Part shown: positions 27,980 to 36,190 of the stretch, one piece after another
Position numbering within the stretch: the stretch's first letter is position 1
Layout of the letters: every line of letters starts with the position of its first letter
DNA from: Intestinibacter bartlettii
Lineage (GTDB): Bacteria; Bacillota; Clostridia; Peptostreptococcales; Peptostreptococcaceae
Length of the DNA stretch: 64,000 bases
NCBI GenBank assembly: GCA_025148965.1
Contig: CP102273.1
Location: forward strand, 992,001-1,056,000
Direction: 5' to 3'
Program-made: the position numbers and the translations under genes
Notes under the pieces: model-generated
What the model was told of the DNA's origin: nothing
What the model saw: the letters and a program-made list of their open reading frames with translations, nothing else
Databases searched by the model: none

Positions 27980-28636
27980 ATGTTTACTGGAATTGTTGAA
28001 GAAGTCGGAATAGTCAAAAATATTACGGCGAGTGGGAAGAGTGGAAAAATACGAATTTGCGCAAATAAAGTATTAGAAGATGTACATTTAGGAGATTCGA
28101 TAGCAGTAAATGGGGTGTGTCTTACAGTTTGCGAAATATTTCAAAATGAATTTGTAGCTGATGTGATGATGGAAACAGTAAGGGCTACCAATTTAAGTAC
28201 ATTAACACGAAATTCAAAGGTCAATTTGGAGAGAGCAATGAGTTTATCTTCTAGATTTGGAGGTCATATAGTTACGGGACATGTTGATACGACAGGCACT
28301 ATAGTAGATTTTAAAAAAGAAGAAAATGCAGTGTGGATTAGTATAAAAGCTGATGAAGACTTTTTAGATTATGTTGTATATAAAGGTTCAATAACTATAG
28401 ATGGTGTAAGTCTTACAGTAGCTTATGTTGATAAAAAAATATTAAAGGTATCCATAATACCTCATACAAAAGAAAGTACTACACTTTTAGGAAAGAAAGT
28501 TGGGGATTTAGTAAATTTAGAAAGTGACATTATAGGCAAATATGTAAAGAGATTTACGAGTTTATCTAATGAAGATGATAAAAACAAAAATAAAAGTAAA
28601 ATAGATTTGGATTTTCTAATGAAAAATGGATTTTAA
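27980..28636 (+). CDS. ribE: riboflavin synthase alpha subunit
   Basis: Dismutates two 6,7-dimethyl-8-ribityllumazine molecules into riboflavin and the pyrimidine. The 218-residue protein shows the family start MFTGIVEEVG and two repeated lumazine-binding barrels: GDSIAVNGVCLTV near residue 40 and GSITIDGVSLTV near 137. HIVTGHVDTTG lies between them. It follows ribD by 24 bases with GAGGGGAGG as the ribosome site. The lysine-rich tail after residue 200 is normal in length. Confidence 0.96.
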   Translation: MFTGIVEEVGIVKNITASGKSGKIRICANKVLEDVHLGDSIAVNGVCLTVCEIFQNEFVADVMMETVRATNLSTLTRNSKVNLERAMSLSSRFGGHIVTGHVDTTGTIVDFKKEENAVWISIKADEDFLDYVVYKGSITIDGVSLTVAYVDKKILKVSIIPHTKESTTLLGKKVGDLVNLESDIIGKYVKRFTSLSNEDDKNKNKSKIDLDFLMKNGF

Positions 28637-28654
28637 TAATACAGGGGTGATTTT

Positions 28655-29854
28655 ATGACAGGATTTAATACAATTTTAGAAGCAGTAGAAGATTTAAAAC
28701 AAGGAAAAATGATAATCGTAGTAGATGATGAAGATAGAGAAAATGAAGGCGATTTACTTATGGCAGCTGATATGGTAACGCCAGAAGCTATAAATTTTAT
28801 GGCTAAATACGGAAGAGGATTAATATGTATGCCTGCTTTAAAAGAAAAGTTTGATGAAATAAACTTACCACTTATGGTTAGAAATAATACAGACTCTTTT
28901 AAAACCGCATTTACTATTTCTATAGATGGGTCAAATACAACAACAGGTATATCTGCATATGATAGATGTGAAACAATAAGACAGTTTACAAATAAAGATG
29001 CAAAAGAAAGCGATTTTAAAACACCAGGTCACATGTTTCCTTTAGTAGCAAAAGATGGTGGTGTACTTGTAAGAAATGGTCATACGGAGGCAGCTGTAGA
29101 TTTAGCTAAAATTGCTGGATTTTCACCAGTAGGAGTTATATGTGAAATATTAAAAGAAGACGGGACTATGGCCAGAGTAGATGATTTGATGAAATTTAAA
29201 GAAGAACACGATCTAAAAATAATAACTATAGCTGATTTAATAAAATATAGAAAGATTACAGAAGTAACTGCACAAAGAGTTAGTAGCGCTAAACTACCTA
29301 CAAGTTATGGAATATTCGAAATAATCGGATATAGAGATAAGTATAATGGGGAAGAACACGTAGCACTTAAATACGGTGATTTAGATAGTGAAAATGTATT
29401 AGTCAGAGTACATTCTGAATGTTTAACTGGAGATGCATTCCACTCAATTAAATGTGATTGTGGAAAACAATTAAATTCAGCGATGGAAGCTATATCAAAA
29501 AATGGAAGTGGGCTTGTAATATACCTTAGACAAGAAGGAAGAGGTATTGGTCTTATAAATAAAATAAGGGCATATCATATGCAAGATAAAGGATATGATA
29601 CTATCGAAGCTAATTTAGTTTTAGGATTTGAAAATGACTTGAGAGATTTTAATATGGCAGCTCAAATATTAAAAGATTTAGGAGTAAATAGTATAAGGCT
29701 TTTAAGTAATAATCCAGATAAATTAGGGCAATTAGAGGAATATGGAATAAAAATAAATGAAAGAGTTTCAACTGAAGAAGAGATAACAAAATACAACATA
29801 GATTATTTGAGAACTAAGAGAGATAAGATGGGTCATATGCTTGATATAGGCTAA
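28655..29854 (+). CDS. ribBA: bifunctional DHBP synthase / GTP cyclohydrolase II
   Basis: Supplies both precursors of the lumazine. The N-terminal DHBP synthase (about residues 1-200, with VVDDEDRENEGDL and the acidic loop, and GHTEAAVDL) turns ribulose 5-phosphate into dihydroxybutanone phosphate. The C-terminal GTP cyclohydrolase II (about 205-399) has the zinc ligands in HSECLTGDAFHSIKCDCG and the RQEGRGIGL block. Both domains look complete in the 399 residues. It lies 18 bases after ribE with AGGGGTG upstream. Confidence 0.97.
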   Translation: MTGFNTILEAVEDLKQGKMIIVVDDEDRENEGDLLMAADMVTPEAINFMAKYGRGLICMPALKEKFDEINLPLMVRNNTDSFKTAFTISIDGSNTTTGISAYDRCETIRQFTNKDAKESDFKTPGHMFPLVAKDGGVLVRNGHTEAAVDLAKIAGFSPVGVICEILKEDGTMARVDDLMKFKEEHDLKIITIADLIKYRKITEVTAQRVSSAKLPTSYGIFEIIGYRDKYNGEEHVALKYGDLDSENVLVRVHSECLTGDAFHSIKCDCGKQLNSAMEAISKNGSGLVIYLRQEGRGIGLINKIRAYHMQDKGYDTIEANLVLGFENDLRDFNMAAQILKDLGVNSIRLLSNNPDKLGQLEEYGIKINERVSTEEEITKYNIDYLRTKRDKMGHMLDIG

Positions 29855-29951
29855 AAATATAAAAATTAATAAAGCGAAAACAATATATAAAATTGTTAAA
29901 TAAAAATAATTTTAAAAATACATGAATTAATAAAATTGGGAGGAAAAGAAA

Positions 29952-30413
29952 ATGATATATGAAGGAAAATTAAATGGAAGTGGATTAAAAATAGGGATAG
30001 TAGCAGCTCGTTTTAATGAGTTTATAGTATCAAAGTTAGTATCAGGGGCAGAAGATTGTTTATACCGTCATGATGTAGCAAAAGAAGATGTTGAAGTTGC
30101 ATGGGTGCCAGGTGCATTTGAAATACCACTAGTAGCACAAGCAATGGCAAGAACTAAAAAATACGATGCAATAATATGCTTAGGTTGTGTTATAAGAGGA
30201 GCAACTTCACACTACGACTATGTTTGCAATGAAGTGTCTAAAGGAATTGCAAAAGTATCTTTAGATGAAAATATGCCAGTTATGTTCGGTGTAGTTACAA
30301 CTGAAAATATAGAACAAGCTATTGAAAGAGCAGGAACAAAAGCAGGAAATAAAGGATATGATTGTGCAATGGGAGCTTTAGAAATGGTTTCTCTATTAAA
30401 AGGAATAAAATAA
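29952..30413 (+). CDS. ribH: 6,7-dimethyl-8-ribityllumazine synthase
   Basis: Condenses dihydroxybutanone phosphate with the aminopyrimidine to give lumazine. The 153-residue protein carries the typical AARFNEFIV near residue 18, [10 protein letters not shown] near 53 and [14 protein letters not shown] near 82, with the catalytic His in that loop. Family members assemble into 60-subunit shells. It is last in the riboflavin operon, 97 bases after ribBA, with TGGGAGGA upstream and a terminator behind. Confidence 0.97.
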   Translation: MIYEGKLNGSGLKIGIVAARFNEFIVSKLVSGAEDCLYRHDVAKEDVEVAWVPGAFEIPLVAQAMARTKKYDAIICLGCVIRGATSHYDYVCNEVSKGIAKVSLDENMPVMFGVVTTENIEQAIERAGTKAGNKGYDCAMGALEMVSLLKGIK

Positions 30414-30430
30414 TAAATTTATAGTACAAA

Positions 30431-30478
30431 AATAACCTGATGAGACTAAAATTTGATTTCTCATCGGGTTATTTTTTT
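30431..30478 (+). terminator. terminator of the riboflavin operon
   Basis: AATAACCTGATGAGA (30431-30445) pairs with TCTCATCGGGTTATT with one G-U pair, followed by a run of Ts. Confidence 0.85.
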
Positions 30479-30574
30479 GAAGATAAGAATGTTGTTCTTT
30501 TCATATATTAGTATTAAAATATAGTTATAAAAATGGGTAAAGGGTGTCCTTAAATATGAGAGGCGAAGTAATAT

Positions 30575-31915
30575 ATGAATTCAGAAAAAGTTAATTATTT
30601 AAAAGGTGATGATGAAACAAATTTAGATAAAAATATAGAATTTATTGTTGCAACAGATTTACACTATATATCTCCAAAAGCAGATGTAGACGGAGAGTTA
30701 AGTGAGATATGTGAGGCTAAGGGGGATTTAAAACAAATGAAATATGCATCTGAAATAATAGATGCATTTATAAGTGAAGTTATAAAATATAAACCAAGTG
30801 GAGGTTTAATTATATGTGGGGATTTGACATATAATGGTGAGATGGTAAGCCATATTGACCTTATGACGAAATTGCAAAAGATATTAGATAAGGGGATAAA
30901 TATATATGTTATACCAGGAAACCATGATATCAAAAATTATAATGCATATAAATATAAAGCTGCTCAAAAAATACCTATAAAATCTGTTTCACCCAAAATG
31001 TTCAAAGAAATTTACTTTAACTGTGGATTTAAAAGTGCATTATATAGGGATAAATATTCTATTAGTTATATCTCGCAAGTAAACAGTGAACTATGGCTAT
31101 TAATGTTAGATACAAATTTCTATCAAGAAAATAATTGGAAAAATCCTGTTGCAATAAAAGGTAGTATAAACGAAAGTACTTATGAATGGCTTGAACAACA
31201 TTTAAAAGAAGCCAAAGAAAAAAATATAAAAGTAATGGCTGTGACACATCATAGTTTAGTTGATCATAATGATTTATTAAATAAAGGTTATACAATAGAA
31301 AATAATCAGAGGCTTGTTGAACTATATGCTAAATATAATATTATTTTAAATCTAAGTGGGCATCTTCATATTCAACATATAAAACCTGGATATAGCAAAA
31401 AAATTAAAAATAAAAAAATATACGATATAGCTACAAGTTCATTGTTAGTATGTAGAAATCAGTACGCTACTTTAACATACGAACCTAAAAAAAGTATATA
31501 TTACAAAACAAAAGTATTAAATGTGTCTAGATGGGCTTTTGAAAGAGGCATTTTAGATAATAATCTATTACATTTTAATTACTATTCATATAATTATGCG
31601 TATAGCCAAACATATAAAAAGATTTACTATGAATTATTGAGAAGAAACCTAAGTGAATATGAAGCAAAGATGATGTCTAGTACATTATCAAAATTGAATC
31701 CGGCTTTTTTTAGTGGAACAGTAGTTGAAATTTATAGAATTATAGAAGTAAGTGATAATTATAAAGTTTGGTCATTAGTAAGCGATATTTTCTACCATAA
31801 ATATATAGATAGTATTATGAAAGAAAGAAAATATGATCATAATACACTTAGGCTATCATTAAGAGAAGATGATGAATCTTTTGGAAGTGTAATTTGGAAT
31901 AAAGCTAAAGGGTGA
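30575..31915 (+). CDS. calcineurin-like metallophosphoesterase
   Basis: A 446-residue enzyme with a complete dinuclear metal site: ATDLHYIS (about residue 28), ICGDLTYNGE (about 73), PGNHDIKN (about 112), TOHS-type THHS (about 223) and SGHLHIQH (about 253). The N-terminal 290 residues are nearest to the CpdA/class III cyclic nucleotide phosphodiesterase group. The last 150 residues are a helical extension I do not recognise. There is no signal peptide, so it acts in the cytoplasm or loosely at the membrane. A DprA-like gene starts four bases after its stop, so the two are translated together. The ribosome site GAGGCGA is weak. Confidence 0.85.
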   Translation: MNSEKVNYLKGDDETNLDKNIEFIVATDLHYISPKADVDGELSEICEAKGDLKQMKYASEIIDAFISEVIKYKPSGGLIICGDLTYNGEMVSHIDLMTKLQKILDKGINIYVIPGNHDIKNYNAYKYKAAQKIPIKSVSPKMFKEIYFNCGFKSALYRDKYSISYISQVNSELWLLMLDTNFYQENNWKNPVAIKGSINESTYEWLEQHLKEAKEKNIKVMAVTHHSLVDHNDLLNKGYTIENNQRLVELYAKYNIILNLSGHLHIQHIKPGYSKKIKNKKIYDIATSSLLVCRNQYATLTYEPKKSIYYKTKVLNVSRWAFERGILDNNLLHFNYYSYNYAYSQTYKKIYYELLRRNLSEYEAKMMSSTLSKLNPAFFSGTVVEIYRIIEVSDNYKVWSLVSDIFYHKYIDSIMKERKYDHNTLRLSLREDDESFGSVIWNKAKG

Positions 31916-31919
31916 GAGA

Positions 31920-32834
31920 ATGAACAATAGTTTAATACTTACAGTTATAGATCTAATCGGAAAAAGAAAAACAGAAAACTTAATAGAAAAAGGTTTTTTT
32001 AATAAGAGTACAGAATTAAATGAGAAAGAGATATTAGAATGTATTGAGAGATATAAAGAAAGAGATTCTGCTTTTAAAGTGCCTAGTTTAGATAAGATAA
32101 AAGCTACTATGGAAAATTCTGAGCAAATTTTATTAAAGTCTAGAGAATTAGGAATAAAATGTATAAGTATTTTTAACGATAACTTTCCAGATAAATTAAA
32201 AAATATAAAAGATAAATCGATTTTAATTTTTTATAAAGGAAATTTAAATTGTCTTTATGAAGACAAATCTATAGCAATAATTGGTACAAGAACACCTACT
32301 GAAAGAGGCAAAAAAATAGGAGAAGCTTTAGGAGAGTATTATGCTAAAGAAGGATTTATAGTTGTTTCTGGTTTGGCAAGTGGTTGTGACACATATGGGC
32401 ATAGAGGCTGTTTAAATATGAAAGGTCAAACCGTAGCAACATTGCCATGTGGATTAGATAAATACTATCCACCTGAAAACTGTGATTTAGGAGATGAAAT
32501 TTTAGAAAATGAGGGTTGTTTAATTAGTGAATATAAAATAGGAACGAATCCTTCTAAAATAAGATTTATACAACGTGACAGACTACAAGCAGCACTTAGC
32601 TTAGGTGTAGTCGTAGTTGAATGTGCAATAGAGTGTGGAACTATGCATACAGTTAAATTTGCACAAAAATATAATAAAAAATTGGCTGTTTCACTTCATG
32701 ATGAAGTTAATTTAGATATAGAGACAATTAAAGGTAATTTATATCTTATAGAAAATAGTGATGCTATAGGACTTAGCAATATAGAAGATTATAAAAAATA
32801 TAAAGATATATTAATAAATAATATTAGTAGATAA
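31920..32834 (+). CDS. DprA-like protein (SLOG/Rossmann fold)
   Basis: A 304-residue protein with the DprA core from about residue 110: IAIIGTRTPTERGKKIGEAL, then SGLASGCDTYGHRG, TLPCGLDKYYPPEN and LISEY. DprA loads RecA on incoming single-stranded DNA in natural competence. This one is shorter than most DprA proteins and departs from the usual C-terminal core: DRLQAALSLGVVVVE stands where NRIIAGLS is usual. It may therefore be a paralogue rather than the competence protein. It follows the phosphoesterase by four bases, which suggests a joint function, perhaps in nucleotide or DNA handling. Confidence 0.75.
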   Translation: MNNSLILTVIDLIGKRKTENLIEKGFFNKSTELNEKEILECIERYKERDSAFKVPSLDKIKATMENSEQILLKSRELGIKCISIFNDNFPDKLKNIKDKSILIFYKGNLNCLYEDKSIAIIGTRTPTERGKKIGEALGEYYAKEGFIVVSGLASGCDTYGHRGCLNMKGQTVATLPCGLDKYYPPENCDLGDEILENEGCLISEYKIGTNPSKIRFIQRDRLQAALSLGVVVVECAIECGTMHTVKFAQKYNKKLAVSLHDEVNLDIETIKGNLYLIENSDAIGLSNIEDYKKYKDILINNISR

Positions 32835-32843
32835 AATAAATTA

Positions 32844-32892
32844 AAAATAAAAGACAGAAAAATATTTTAATAATTCCTGTCTTTTATTTTTT
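32844..32892. terminator. bidirectional terminator
   Basis: AAAAATAAAAGACAG (32844-32858) pairs perfectly with CTGTCTTTTATTTTT (32878-32892). It serves the DprA-like gene and the convergent membrane protein gene, whose stop codon lies at its edge. Confidence 0.75.
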
Positions 32893-33325
32893 AATTTGTA
32901 AACATAGATTTAATAAGATTTCCCATATATATAGCAGGAAGGCTCAAGAAAAACCAACATATTGATGCCTTTAAGCAAATTTGTCCTAAAAAATTAAACT
33001 TTTCTAGAGAATAATCCCAAACATTCATATGAAAAAATATATTTACTATTACACCAGATATTAATTCTATCCCTGTTATTAACAAACAAGAAATAAGCAT
33101 TTGTAGAACTAAAGGCATTTCAAATGGAAATTCATTTAATGATGATACTAAAATAAAACAAAACCCACCAACTATAAACATAGAAATATGTGAATAGCCT
33201 CTATATGAAATTTCTATTAAAACATATGTAATCCCGCCAATTATGAACAGGACTAAGTATTCACGCAATATGTTTAAATTTAACAAAATACGACACCACC
33301 TAATAAAAAATTTAAAATTGTTCAT
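32891..33325 (-). CDS. membrane protein of the putative ABC-transporter type IV family
   Basis: A 144-residue protein with four hydrophobic segments (about 20-37, 47-62, 72-97, 117-137). The core GYSHISMFIVGGFCFI, then LNEFPFEMPLVLQMLI and NVWDYS with LGQICL, is the pattern of the family labelled putative ABC transporter type IV (CmpB-like). Despite that label there is no ATPase gene here and transport has not been shown for most members. It has no neighbour in the same direction. Confidence 0.8.
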   Translation of the reverse strand: MNNFKFFIRWCRILLNLNILREYLVLFIIGGITYVLIEISYRGYSHISMFIVGGFCFILVSSLNEFPFEMPLVLQMLISCLLITGIELISGVIVNIFFHMNVWDYSLEKFNFLGQICLKASICWFFLSLPAIYMGNLIKSMFTN

Positions 33326-33861
33326 AATATAAATCTTAATAATTTATATTTTTTACATAAAAATAAATTTATATCCTTAGAAATATTTGCAAAGATAGTA
33401 TGGAAAAAAAGTTAAAAATACTTTATTAAAATTATTTAAATAGTAAAGATTGTTAAAATAATGATTATAGACAAGAGAAAATAATAAAATAAAAAGTATA
33501 ATTATTATATAAAAAATAGAATAAATTTATAAAAAATAGAATATAAAACAATACTAGATATTTAAAAAAAATTATATGGTTTAAATTTAAAATAACACTT
33601 TATAGAAAAATAAACAAAATATGGAAATAAATGTATTGACATTTTGTGTAGCAAAATAATATAATTAATTTGACAGAAGAAAATGACAAAAAATGTTAAA
33701 AAAGTATCATGAAAGATATAAATTATATATTACTATTATTTAAATTTTTAAAAATCAACTTTACAATTCAAATAAAAGCTTGATGATAATATTTTTATGG
33801 GTGGAATGTATACAGCATACATTATGAAAAATTTAATATAAAGAAATGGAGTGAAATTAGA
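33326..33861. promoter_or_regulatory. 536-base region with the promoter of the transhydrogenase operon
   Basis: A consensus promoter reads TTGACA (33636-33641), 18 bases, TATAAT (33660-33665). The start near 33672 would leave an untranslated leader of about 190 bases. In that leader AATGTAT-5-ATACATT (33805-33823) is a perfect inverted repeat 40 bases before the first gene and could be an operator or hairpin. The rest is plain A+T-rich sequence; I saw no Rex-type TTGTTAA-N4-TTAACAA site. Confidence 0.65.
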
Positions 33862-34392
33862 ATGTCAACTTGTAAATGCAAGAATAATCAAACTGATAAT
33901 CTAAAAGAATTAGATGAAATTTTAGAAACTTACGGTAAAAAGAAAGGATATCTAATAACTATTTTACAAAAAGCTCAAGATGCCTATGGCTATATATCAA
34001 TAGATATTATGAATAGAATATCAGAGTTCACAGGTATTAAAGTAGCCAAGATATATGGAGTTGCAACATTTTATGCTCAATTTAGATTACAACCTATAGG
34101 AAAATATTTAATTATGCTTTGTCAAGGAACTGCGTGTCATGTTAACGGTTCAGAAATGATATCTCAAGTAATAAGCGAACAATTAAATATAAAAGATGGT
34201 GAAACAACAGAAGATGGTTTATTTACTTTAAATCAAGTTTCATGTCTAGGATGTTGCTCACTGGCTCCTGTTATGATGATTAAAACTGAAGATAGCGATG
34301 AAACATATGGTAACTTAACTAAAGATTCAGTTATAGAAATTTTAAATCAAATAAAAGAAAAAGAAGAAAAAGCTAAAGGGGAAATAGCTTAA
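33862..34392 (+). CDS. NuoE-like [2Fe-2S] subunit of a bifurcating-type complex (Stn/Hyd family)
   Basis: A 176-residue thioredoxin-fold [2Fe-2S] protein. The ligands are Cys87 and Cys92 in CQGTACHVNG and Cys128 and Cys132 in SCLGCCSL, as in NuoE and HydC. It passes electrons between the flavin subunit and the other clusters. The N-terminus has an extra CKC pair at residues 4-6. It is first in a three-gene operon, 30 bases before the NuoF-like gene; the third gene lacks hydrogenase motifs, so this is the small subunit of a transhydrogenase rather than of a hydrogenase. Confidence 0.9.
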   Translation: MSTCKCKNNQTDNLKELDEILETYGKKKGYLITILQKAQDAYGYISIDIMNRISEFTGIKVAKIYGVATFYAQFRLQPIGKYLIMLCQGTACHVNGSEMISQVISEQLNIKDGETTEDGLFTLNQVSCLGCCSLAPVMMIKTEDSDETYGNLTKDSVIEILNQIKEKEEKAKGEIA

Positions 34393-34422
34393 GTTTAAAA
34401 AGGGTCAAAAGGAGAAATATCG

Positions 34423-36177
34423 ATGAAGATAGTAGTAGGTCAAGGTAGCTGCGGGATAGCGACAGGTGCAAAAAAAGTAGCTAACAGATTTGAAGAAATA
34501 TTAGGGGAAAAAAATATAGATATAAATGTAGATATTACAGGATGTATAGGTACATGCTTTTTAGAGCCAATAGTGGATATATACGAAGATGGAAAAGGTG
34601 AACCAACAAGATATGTAAAAGTTAAACCAGATGATGTAGCTGAAATAGTTGAAAGTCATATTGAAGGTGGCAAAGTAGTAGAAAATAAAGAAATTTCTGA
34701 AGAAAATAAAAAGCTTATGAAAAAGCAAAAAAGGATAGTTCTTAGAAATTGTGGTTCTATAAATCCAGAAGAAATAGATGAATATATAGCTAGAGATGGA
34801 TATAAAGCAACTGAAAAAGTTTTAACTACTATGACTGATGAAGAAGTTATAGATGTCATAAAAGTATCTGGACTTCGTGGACGTGGTGGAGCAGGTTTCC
34901 CAACTTGGTTTAAATGGAATGCTGCAAGACAAAATAAAGCAGATCAAAAATATATCGTCTGTAATGCAGATGAAGGGGATCCAGGAGCATTTATGGATAG
35001 AGCCGTTCTTGAAGGCGACCCACATTCATTGCTAGAAGGTATGATAATTGGTGGATATGCAATGGGCGCAACTGAAGGTGTAATTTACGTTCGTGCTGAA
35101 TATCCACTTGCAATAAAAAGATTAGAAATAGCAATAGCTCAAGCAAAAGAGAGAGGCTATTTAGGAAAAAATATATTCAGCAGTGGATTTGATTTTGATA
35201 TAAGAATAAAAGAAGGTGCAGGAGCTTTCGTATGTGGTGAAGAAACAGCGCTTATAGCTTCACTAGAAGGTGAAAGAGGTATGCCGAGACTTAAACCACC
35301 ATTCCCTGCACAAAAAGGATATTGGCAAAAACCAACTAATATAAATAATGTTGAAACTTATGCTAACGTAGCATGGATAATGCTAAATGGTGGAGATACT
35401 TTTGGTTCTATGGGAACAAAAACAAGCAATGGGACAAAAGTGTTTGCACTAGCTGGAAAAATTAAAAAAGGTGGACTTGTAGAAGTTCCAATGGGAATTT
35501 CTTTAAGAGAAGTAATATATGATATCGGTGGTGGTATCAAAGAGGATAAAGAATTTAAGGCCGTTCAAATGGGTGGACCATCAGGTGGATGTATACCAGC
35601 AAGCTTAATCGATACACCAGTAGATTATGAAAATATCAACAAGACAGGAGCTATAGTAGGTTCTGGTGGTATGATAGTTATGGATGAGACTACTTGTATG
35701 GTTGATATGGCTCGATATTTCTTAGATTTCACAAGAAAAGAATCTTGCGGTAAATGTAACTATTGCAGAATAGGTACAAAAAGAATGCTTGAAATCTTAG
35801 AGAGAATTACAAATGGTGAAGGTAAAGATGGAGATATAGAATTACTAGAAGAATTAGCATACAAAGTAAAAGATGGTGCTATGTGTGGTCTAGGTCAAAC
35901 TGCTCCAAATCCAGTAATAACAACATTAAAATACTTCAGACATGAATATGAAGATCATATATACAATAAAAAATGTACTGCTAAAGCATGTAAATCATTA
36001 ATAAGCTACGATATAGTAGAAGATAAATGTAAAGGCTGTGGAGCATGTAAGAAAAAATGTCCAGTTTCAGCTATTAGCGGTAATAAAAAAGAAGCTCATG
36101 TTATAGATAAAAATATCTGTATTAAATGCGGTAAATGTATGGAAACTTGTAAATTTAATGCAATTGAAATAAATTAG
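34423..36177 (+). CDS. NuoF-like NADH/FMN subunit (Stn/Hyd family)
   Basis: The 584 residues form: an N-terminal thioredoxin-like region (Cys10, Cys41, Cys45); a NADH- and FMN-binding domain with GLRGRGGAGFPTWFKW near residue 148 and NADEGDPGAFMD near 181; a [4Fe-4S] site in ESCGKCNYCRIGTKR near 440; and two ferredoxin motifs at the end, CKGCGACKKKCP and CIKCGKCMETCK. This is the HydB/NuoF architecture that in electron-bifurcating complexes oxidises or reduces NAD(H). It lies between the NuoE-like and the large fused subunit, 13 bases before the latter. Confidence 0.93.
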   Translation: MKIVVGQGSCGIATGAKKVANRFEEILGEKNIDINVDITGCIGTCFLEPIVDIYEDGKGEPTRYVKVKPDDVAEIVESHIEGGKVVENKEISEENKKLMKKQKRIVLRNCGSINPEEIDEYIARDGYKATEKVLTTMTDEEVIDVIKVSGLRGRGGAGFPTWFKWNAARQNKADQKYIVCNADEGDPGAFMDRAVLEGDPHSLLEGMIIGGYAMGATEGVIYVRAEYPLAIKRLEIAIAQAKERGYLGKNIFSSGFDFDIRIKEGAGAFVCGEETALIASLEGERGMPRLKPPFPAQKGYWQKPTNINNVETYANVAWIMLNGGDTFGSMGTKTSNGTKVFALAGKIKKGGLVEVPMGISLREVIYDIGGGIKEDKEFKAVQMGGPSGGCIPASLIDTPVDYENINKTGAIVGSGGMIVMDETTCMVDMARYFLDFTRKESCGKCNYCRIGTKRMLEILERITNGEGKDGDIELLEELAYKVKDGAMCGLGQTAPNPVITTLKYFRHEYEDHIYNKKCTAKACKSLISYDIVEDKCKGCGACKKKCPVSAISGNKKEAHVIDKNICIKCGKCMETCKFNAIEIN

Positions 36178-36190
36178 GAAGGTTAGTGAA

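Noticed and set aside
27283-28017. Antisense open frame of 244 codons across ribD
   Set aside because: It lies fully opposite well-supported genes in the riboflavin operon, with no start signals and a composition typical of a shadow frame.
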